The notes below the pieces were generated by a model. The model did not search any database and was not told where the DNA came from. It saw only the letters and a list, made by a program, of their open reading frames with translations. The position numbers and the translations under genes were made by a program. Positions 14,838 to 18,864 of a DNA stretch of 18,864 bases are shown piece by piece; position 1 is the stretch's first letter, and each line of letters opens with the position of its first letter. Origin of the DNA: CAYZTD01 sp964638155 (lineage in GTDB: Archaea; Thermoplasmatota; E2; DHVEG-1); the NCBI GenBank assembly GCA_964638155.1, contig CAZWYI010000034.1, forward strand, positions 1 through 18,864. Direction: 5' to 3'.

Positions 14838-15644
14838 CTAAAAATCATCCAAATGCAATTGTAAAACAGCTAAAAAAGTATAAACGGTTTCAACCATAAT
14901 ATCTTCAGCAATAAAATCATCAGTTTTATTATGTCCCTTATCTGATAATTCACCATATAAATTAAACATTTTCTCTGATTTATTATTGATCTCACTCAAA
15001 GTTGTTTTTGGAAGTTTATCATCTTTAATTGTATTTTGTATAAAAAATTTTGTTTGACAATACCAAAAACTTTTTTGAATGGTTTTTGGTTGTGCTGATT
15101 TAAACCATTTACAATTAGAAAATAATGATTGCTCTGGAATAATAGTATTTAGAAAGTTATCAAAAATTGCTTGTCTTAAATCCATCAATCTTTTGTGTTT
15201 ATCTTTTGACTCAGCTATAAAATTTTTTAATGATTCATTAAAAGTATCACCCGAGGTCTTAGAAATATTATTCATTATTTCCTTTATCGTTTTTACATTA
15301 TACCAAAAATTCAAATCAGTTTTGTAACATTTTATTTCATTAAGAAATGGTTTATCATTTGAATTTGAATGTTCTAAAATTTTATATGTTCCTAATGTGT
15401 CACTACAGGTTGATGTCGCACCGCTGGCTAATGTTGCTTTTAGATATTTTGATTTATCTTTTTCATTCTCCAAATCAGAAGTAAATAATTTATTTGTTGC
15501 CTCACTTTTTTCGAAGTTATTAATTTTATTATCGTAACTTTCCCATAAAGCAGGTTCAATGTCAATAAATCTATTTGAATATTTTATTACCATATCATAT
15601 TCTTTTTTTATTGCATCTCTAGATTTAGTCAGATCTACTTTCAT
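14838..15644 (-). CDS. Hypothetical protein with coiled-coil N-terminus
   Basis: 268 residues from ATG 15644; family not recognised. The body is helical and charged, with a few aromatic and cysteine positions (CKWFKSAQPKTIQKSFWYCQTKFF, about 174-197). No catalytic motif, signal peptide or membrane segment is visible. The ATG has only AAGGAA directly adjacent, too close to act as an SD. The same frame is open for another 47 codons to a CTG at 15785, adding LSEEKKQEEKEKRKKRIKEHQK, a coiled-coil-like sequence. GGTGAT stands 3 nt before that CTG. The true start may therefore be a rare CTG, or the gene may have lost its original start. It is followed, after 83 nt, by the RHH gene of the restriction operon, so a defence role is possible but unproven. 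Confidence 0.65.
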   Translation of the reverse strand: MKVDLTKSRDAIKKEYDMVIKYSNRFIDIEPALWESYDNKINNFEKSEATNKLFTSDLENEKDKSKYLKATLASGATSTCSDTLGTYKILEHSNSNDKPFLNEIKCYKTDLNFWYNVKTIKEIMNNISKTSGDTFNESLKNFIAESKDKHKRLMDLRQAIFDNFLNTIIPEQSLFSNCKWFKSAQPKTIQKSFWYCQTKFFIQNTIKDDKLPKTTLSEINNKSEKMFNLYGELSDKGHNKTDDFIAEDIMVETVYTFLAVLQLHLDDF

Positions 15645-15785
15645 TTCCTTGCAGTCGTCTATATTATCATCAATCTTTTCAATTGAAGTATCTAGATAAT
15701 TAAGATTAGATTTAAGGGTCTTTTGATGTTCTTTAATTCTCTTCTTTCTTTTTTCCTTTTCCTCTTGTTTCTTTTCCTCCGACAG

Positions 15786-15913
15786 ATTATCACCTTTTAG
15801 TTAATCTTATTAATTCCTTTTTTTACATGGGATACGTTTTTATCCTTTATTTTTTTGGAATATTTCTTTCCAATCATATAATTTCCATCATTAGGATTTA
15901 ACAAAGAATTTTA
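15786..15913. other. Intergenic, 128 nt, AT-rich
   Basis: This stretch separates the PD-(D/E)XK gene from the coiled-coil gene. It is T-rich on the plus strand, with no clear palindrome or open frame. If CTG 15785 is the true start of the coiled-coil gene, this holds its promoter; if not, the promoter region extends down to 15645. Confidence 0.3.
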
Positions 15914-17116
15914 TCATTTATTATTTTTACTAACATAGAAACGTTTAGAACTATCAAGCTCAACATATTCTTTTAAAACTTCTAAAAGATCTTCTCCCCA
16001 AATCTTTTCTAGGACAATCTTGTTCAATGCGGAAGTATCAAGCTGATTAACTTCCTCCCACCTTCCATGTTTTTTAATGATTCCAATAAGCTTTTTTCTA
16101 TTATCACTATTTTTAGATGGAAATTTGCAACGTTCGTATTCTTTTATTTTAACCTTATTTTCAGTTCCAAATACAACATCTACGTCTTCCTTTTTTGAAA
16201 AATCAACTAATGCCTCTTCAATTTTTTCGAGTTCATCATCAACTTCATTGTTGAACTCTTTTTTCTTATCTTTTAGTTCAGCATATCTATTTACAAGTTT
16301 TACTCCTGAATCTTTCATGTATTCATTTTCAGGTTTCTCCCGAATTTTATAAAGATGAGCCCACTGGGAACACACTGGTTTAAATTCACACCAATCACAA
16401 AGATAAGAAGGATTTGCCTCAAACTTTTCCTCACTTTCAATTCTATCAATAAGACCAATTGTTTCTTTCTTAAGAGCTTCTAGATCTTCATCAGTACGTG
16501 TTGAATCAATTTCTTTGTCAAATGCAAGAAAATGCCAAACCAAACGAACATCCTTACAATCAGGATAACGATCCTTTACACCAATAGCATACAGTGCAAG
16601 TTGCCTATCATTTTCTATATACTCAGGAAGTGGCAAACGTGAATTAGTCTTATAATCATGGATTTCATAAAAACCATCACCATTTTCAGTTAAACGATCA
16701 ATATAACCTTGCAACTGGTAATCGCCATCAGAATCAAGGTCAATTAAAATACGTTCCTCAATGGAGATAATTCTACCCTGATCAAAAGGATGATACCGTT
16801 TATAATAATCAGAGATAAACTTTTCACCCATCTTCAAATAATTATCAGGACCATACTCCTCTTTTACAATAACAATAGAATTATCCCAGTTTTCATCCCA
16901 GATATTATGAAAATAAGTAATAAGCTCATCAAGAGAATTTTCTTTATGAAAAGTAAGATCTTTATATAGTTTTTCAAGTGTTTCATGCACTCGACTTCCA
17001 AGAAAAGCTTCAATGCTTTCTTCAGATTCTGTTTCAACTTTATCGATATAATTGAGTTTGAATTTTTGAGGGCATTTTTCAAAACAACTTAAACGGGAAT
17101 GAGAATAAATTGTCAT
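15914..17116 (-). CDS. Cas4/RecB-like PD-(D/E)XK nuclease with Fe-S cysteine set
   Basis: 400 residues. The order of motifs is that of the RecB/Cas4 nuclease family. SHSRLSCFEKCPQKFKLNYI carries C11 and C15. LGSRVHETLE carries H44. LQGYIDRL carries D140, YEIHDYKT carries D154 and K156, and NDRQLALYAIG carries Q172. CDWCEFKPVC (C240, C243, C249) together with an N-terminal Cys completes a 4Fe-4S site. Such proteins are metal-dependent DNA exonucleases acting on ends. The tail of about 150 residues after the cluster is charged and coiled-coil-like (YAELKDKKKEFNNEVDDELEKIEEALVDF), which is longer than Cas4 (about 200 aa). It resembles the free-standing PD-(D/E)XK proteins found in archaeal viruses and mobile elements. 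No CRISPR array or cas1 is in the window. Confidence 0.85.
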   Translation of the reverse strand: MTIYSHSRLSCFEKCPQKFKLNYIDKVETESEESIEAFLGSRVHETLEKLYKDLTFHKENSLDELITYFHNIWDENWDNSIVIVKEEYGPDNYLKMGEKFISDYYKRYHPFDQGRIISIEERILIDLDSDGDYQLQGYIDRLTENGDGFYEIHDYKTNSRLPLPEYIENDRQLALYAIGVKDRYPDCKDVRLVWHFLAFDKEIDSTRTDEDLEALKKETIGLIDRIESEEKFEANPSYLCDWCEFKPVCSQWAHLYKIREKPENEYMKDSGVKLVNRYAELKDKKKEFNNEVDDELEKIEEALVDFSKKEDVDVVFGTENKVKIKEYERCKFPSKNSDNRKKLIGIIKKHGRWEEVNQLDTSALNKIVLEKIWGEDLLEVLKEYVELDSSKRFYVSKNNK

Positions 17117-17145
17117 TAATTTTTGAATAGTTTTAAAGAATATAA

Positions 17146-17712
17146 CTATGACGAAATAATATGTGCATAATTAGTTTTTAAAAATTTACCAAAAGCCCAC
17201 AAAGCTTCGTCTATTTCTTTTGTTGAAAGTTCTTTTTTATTTAAAGAATCAAAAAATGGAAGATACTCTTCAAAATATATTTTTTCTTTTTTTTTATTTG
17301 ATGAGGGGATTTCTCTAATATTACCTGTTTTTAGAAAAATAAACGCTCGAAATACATGTTGGTCAAATATTGGATATTTTGACGGATTTATTATATGTAA
17401 AAGATATATTTTCCATATAGTTGATATATCTGAAAATTGAGATTTGAATATTTCAAGATTCATTTCTCTTTTTAAATTGTTAATAGTGTCAATTTTATTT
17501 TTCAACTTTTTTATTGTTTTTAATTTCTTCTGACTAAATTTCATTCCATTTTTCCATGTAAACAATTTTTCAATATCTCCCTTTGTAAAAGTATTTTTAT
17601 TAATTCTATTTAAATATATATCCTCAAAAGGATATAAGTATAACTTTTTCCAGAATTTTACAAACTCTTTAAAATATAATTCTTCTTTAAAGTCTAAAAT
17701 TGGATATTTCAT
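17146..17712 (-). CDS. Hypothetical protein, weakly DNA glycosylase (HhH)-like
   Basis: 188 residues, family not firmly recognised. The most distinctive part is IWKIYLLHIINPSKYPIFDQHVFRAFIFLKTG (about 99-130). The pattern of a helix, a Pro-rich turn, then DQHV-x-RA resembles the helix-hairpin-helix and acidic position of 8-oxoguanine/adenine glycosylase-like proteins. D117 would be the candidate catalytic or metal-coordinating residue. The N-terminal half is basic and helical (KLKTIKKLKNKIDTINNLKRE). The gene follows the terminator at 17765-17810 and precedes the PD-(D/E)XK gene by 29 nt, so these two may share a transcript. A DNA-damage or base-recognition role is a guess. Confidence 0.6.
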   Translation of the reverse strand: MKYPILDFKEELYFKEFVKFWKKLYLYPFEDIYLNRINKNTFTKGDIEKLFTWKNGMKFSQKKLKTIKKLKNKIDTINNLKREMNLEIFKSQFSDISTIWKIYLLHIINPSKYPIFDQHVFRAFIFLKTGNIREIPSSNKKKEKIYFEEYLPFFDSLNKKELSTKEIDEALWAFGKFLKTNYAHIISS

Positions 17713-17764
17713 TTAAATCATAATAATAAAAATGTAAGTCATTATAAATTTGTTGAAAGATTTT

Positions 17765-17810
17765 AAAAAAAAAATGAGAGTTTAATACCGTTACAAACTC
17801 TTCATTTTTT
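17765..17810 (-). terminator. Hairpin plus U-tract terminator overlapping a stop codon
   Basis: On the minus strand, AAAAAATGAAGAGTTT pairs with AAACTCTCATTTTTT with a single bulge, around an 11-nt loop. A run of ten T completes the signal. The stop codon of the 17791-18306 gene (17793-17791) is in the loop. It should end transcription of the two genes from 18829 to 17791 and isolate them from the PD-(D/E)XK genes. Confidence 0.6.
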
Positions 17811-18306
17811 CAACTATTTTATTTTTAATATCTGTTTTGGAACCGATATCTGAAAGAGGAATCGAAAACAATTGTCCATTTATTGGAGAATTATTACTAG
17901 TTGATGATACATCAACAATTCTTCCATCTAATTTTTTGAATTTATGTTTATTTTCAAACCATAAATCCCATAAATCCCACTGATAATCAGATTTTACAGA
18001 TACCTCAGCTTTTCCAAAAACAATACTTTGAGGGAAGTCATCAATATCAAATAATACTAGGATCCCCCTAATTGAATCTTTTACATCTTCATCAATATAA
18101 TTTTTATAAATATAATGCGGGAGCCAGTCATTAGGGTTATCAATTGCACGACTTGTATCACTATATATATTGCTACCAACTGGATCCCAGCCTGCTTTTG
18201 CCATCAATTCATTTAAATCAGATAACATCTGTGCCAATTCTTTATAAAAAGTTTTTACAAAAGTAAATGCTTTTTCCAAACTGTTTTCCTTCATATTATC
18301 CCTCAT
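17791..18306 (-). CDS. Hypothetical protein
   Basis: 171 residues, not recognised. The N-terminus (MKENSLEKAFTFVKTFYKELAQMLSDLNELMAKAGWDPV, from the second Met) is a helix of the type used for dimerisation. The centre (SIRGILVLFDIDDFPQSIVFGKAEVS) looks like paired beta strands. It has no membrane segment or known catalytic motif. It overlaps the upstream truncated nuclease gene by 11 nt if the first Met (18306) is used; the second Met at 18294 would leave no overlap. The overlap implies co-expression with the PD-(D/E)XK partner, so it may be the small subunit or immunity partner of a nuclease pair (inference). Transcription ends at the hairpin covering its stop codon. Confidence 0.65.
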   Translation of the reverse strand: MRDNMKENSLEKAFTFVKTFYKELAQMLSDLNELMAKAGWDPVGSNIYSDTSRAIDNPNDWLPHYIYKNYIDEDVKDSIRGILVLFDIDDFPQSIVFGKAEVSVKSDYQWDLWDLWFENKHKFKKLDGRIVDVSSTSNNSPINGQLFSIPLSDIGSKTDIKNKIVEKMKSL

Positions 18307-18829
18307 AAAATAATATTTGATTAGATTTTAAGTTGAATTCATTTTTCATAAACGAAAAACCATTAAATGTTTTTTCATAAAAATCATAAAAATTAGGAAT
18401 TTTTTCAGAAAAAAATTTATTTACAAAAGAAAACTTTGTAAATTCAACTAAGTTCTTATGATATAAGTATTTTAAGATATCATTCAATATTTTTTTATCA
18501 TATATTTCTAATTTATTTTCTTCTTTTAGCATTTTTTCAATAGTTCTTGTTATTTCAAACCATCTTAACTGGAATAATTTATCTTTGCTATTTAATAATC
18601 CTTTATTTTTGATACATGATAAAGATTTTTTTAATTCACGATTAGAAGGGTACATTGTAAGATAGATAATTCCTAAAAAATTTGTTTTACTTTTTAATCT
18701 TGAAATATCTAATGCTTCAAAATATCTCATCAACTGATCATTTTCTCCTTCTCCGCTTTTACTACTATAATATTTAACTTCAATACATATTATGTGTTCA
18801 GTATTATCATTATAACCTGAGTTTCGCAC
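18296..18829 (-). CDS. PD-(D/E)XK nuclease-like protein, N-terminally truncated
   Basis: 177 residues from GTG 18829. The first 40 residues hold the end of a PD-(D/E)XK core: HIICIEVKYYSSKSGEGENDQLMRYFEAL, with E17-V-K19 and the following Q32 helix. The upstream acidic residue of the core is missing: the codon before GTG is TAA, and no frame in the next 35 nt supplies it. The gene therefore appears to have lost its 5' part. The break falls exactly at an 8-bp hairpin (18826-18848), as if something was inserted or deleted there. The rest of the protein is helical and has no motif I recognise. The product could be inactive. Confidence 0.6.
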   Translation of the reverse strand: MRNSGYNDNTEHIICIEVKYYSSKSGEGENDQLMRYFEALDISRLKSKTNFLGIIYLTMYPSNRELKKSLSCIKNKGLLNSKDKLFQLRWFEITRTIEKMLKEENKLEIYDKKILNDILKYLYHKNLVEFTKFSFVNKFFSEKIPNFYDFYEKTFNGFSFMKNEFNLKSNQILFYEG

Positions 18830-18848
18830 TTAAATAAAGATTAAGTGC
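18826..18848. repeat. Perfect hairpin gcacttaa/ttaagtgc at the broken gene end
   Basis: An 8-bp perfect inverted repeat with a 7-nt loop (ataaaga) lies at the window edge. It coincides with the truncated start of the PD-(D/E)XK gene. It could be the end of an insertion element that continues beyond the window, or a terminator of a gene outside it. No transposase is visible. Confidence 0.45.
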
Positions 18849-18864
18849 CTTCAGCGGTTGTATT

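Noticed and set aside
14838..18829. CRISPR array or cas operon near the Cas4-like gene
   Set aside because: No spaced direct repeats of 25-40 nt were seen on either strand, and no cas1, cas2 or effector gene is present.

Overview
The window is low-GC archaeal DNA. The evidence is an archaeal type A RNase P RNA gene, an Orc1/Cdc6-type replication initiator, TATA boxes about 23-28 nt upstream of start points (several transcripts look leaderless), and Shine-Dalgarno sites of the GGAGG/GGTGAT type. The lineage cannot be named from the sequence alone. It reads as an accessory or defence island lying directly downstream of rnpB.

Layout. (1) 135-438: RNase P RNA. (2) 437-1870 and 1870-2731: two short toxin-antitoxin units, an AbiE-like pair on the plus strand and a VapBC pair on the minus strand. 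Each is followed by a 79-nt repeat (1791-1869 and 2653-2731, about 90% identical to each other). Each repeat contains a near copy of the last 24 nt of rnpB. This arrangement suggests tandem site-specific insertion of small cassettes at the 3' end of rnpB. (3) 2792-6126: an Orc1/Cdc6 gene with an ORB-like origin element in its leader, a decayed minus-strand pseudogene, an unrecognised cysteine-rich gene, and a truncated second Orc1/Cdc6 copy with one in-frame stop. (4) 6132-14754: one minus-strand operon. In transcription order it holds a 47-residue ribbon-helix-helix protein, a PLD-nuclease/SNF2-type helicase, a large N6-adenine DNA methylase with a TaqI-like C-terminus, an XRE/ImmA-type peptidase, a PIN-like (DUF4411-type) protein and a small membrane protein. 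(5) 14838-18829: further minus-strand genes, namely an unknown coiled-coil protein, a Cas4/RecB-like PD-(D/E)XK nuclease with an Fe-S cysteine pattern, two unknown proteins, and the C-terminal part of another PD-(D/E)XK protein. That last gene is cut off next to a perfect hairpin at the window edge.

How the genes may work together (inference). The helicase/nuclease and methylase overlap by 4 nt and look like the two halves of a restriction-modification or DISARM/Hma-like anti-phage system. The RHH protein would be its autoregulator. The ImmA/PIN pair, also overlapping by 4 nt, is a toxin-antitoxin-like module transcribed with it, possibly as a guard. The AbiE-like and VapBC pairs stabilise the small cassettes. 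No integrase or transposase is visible in the window, so whatever moved these units is elsewhere or lost.
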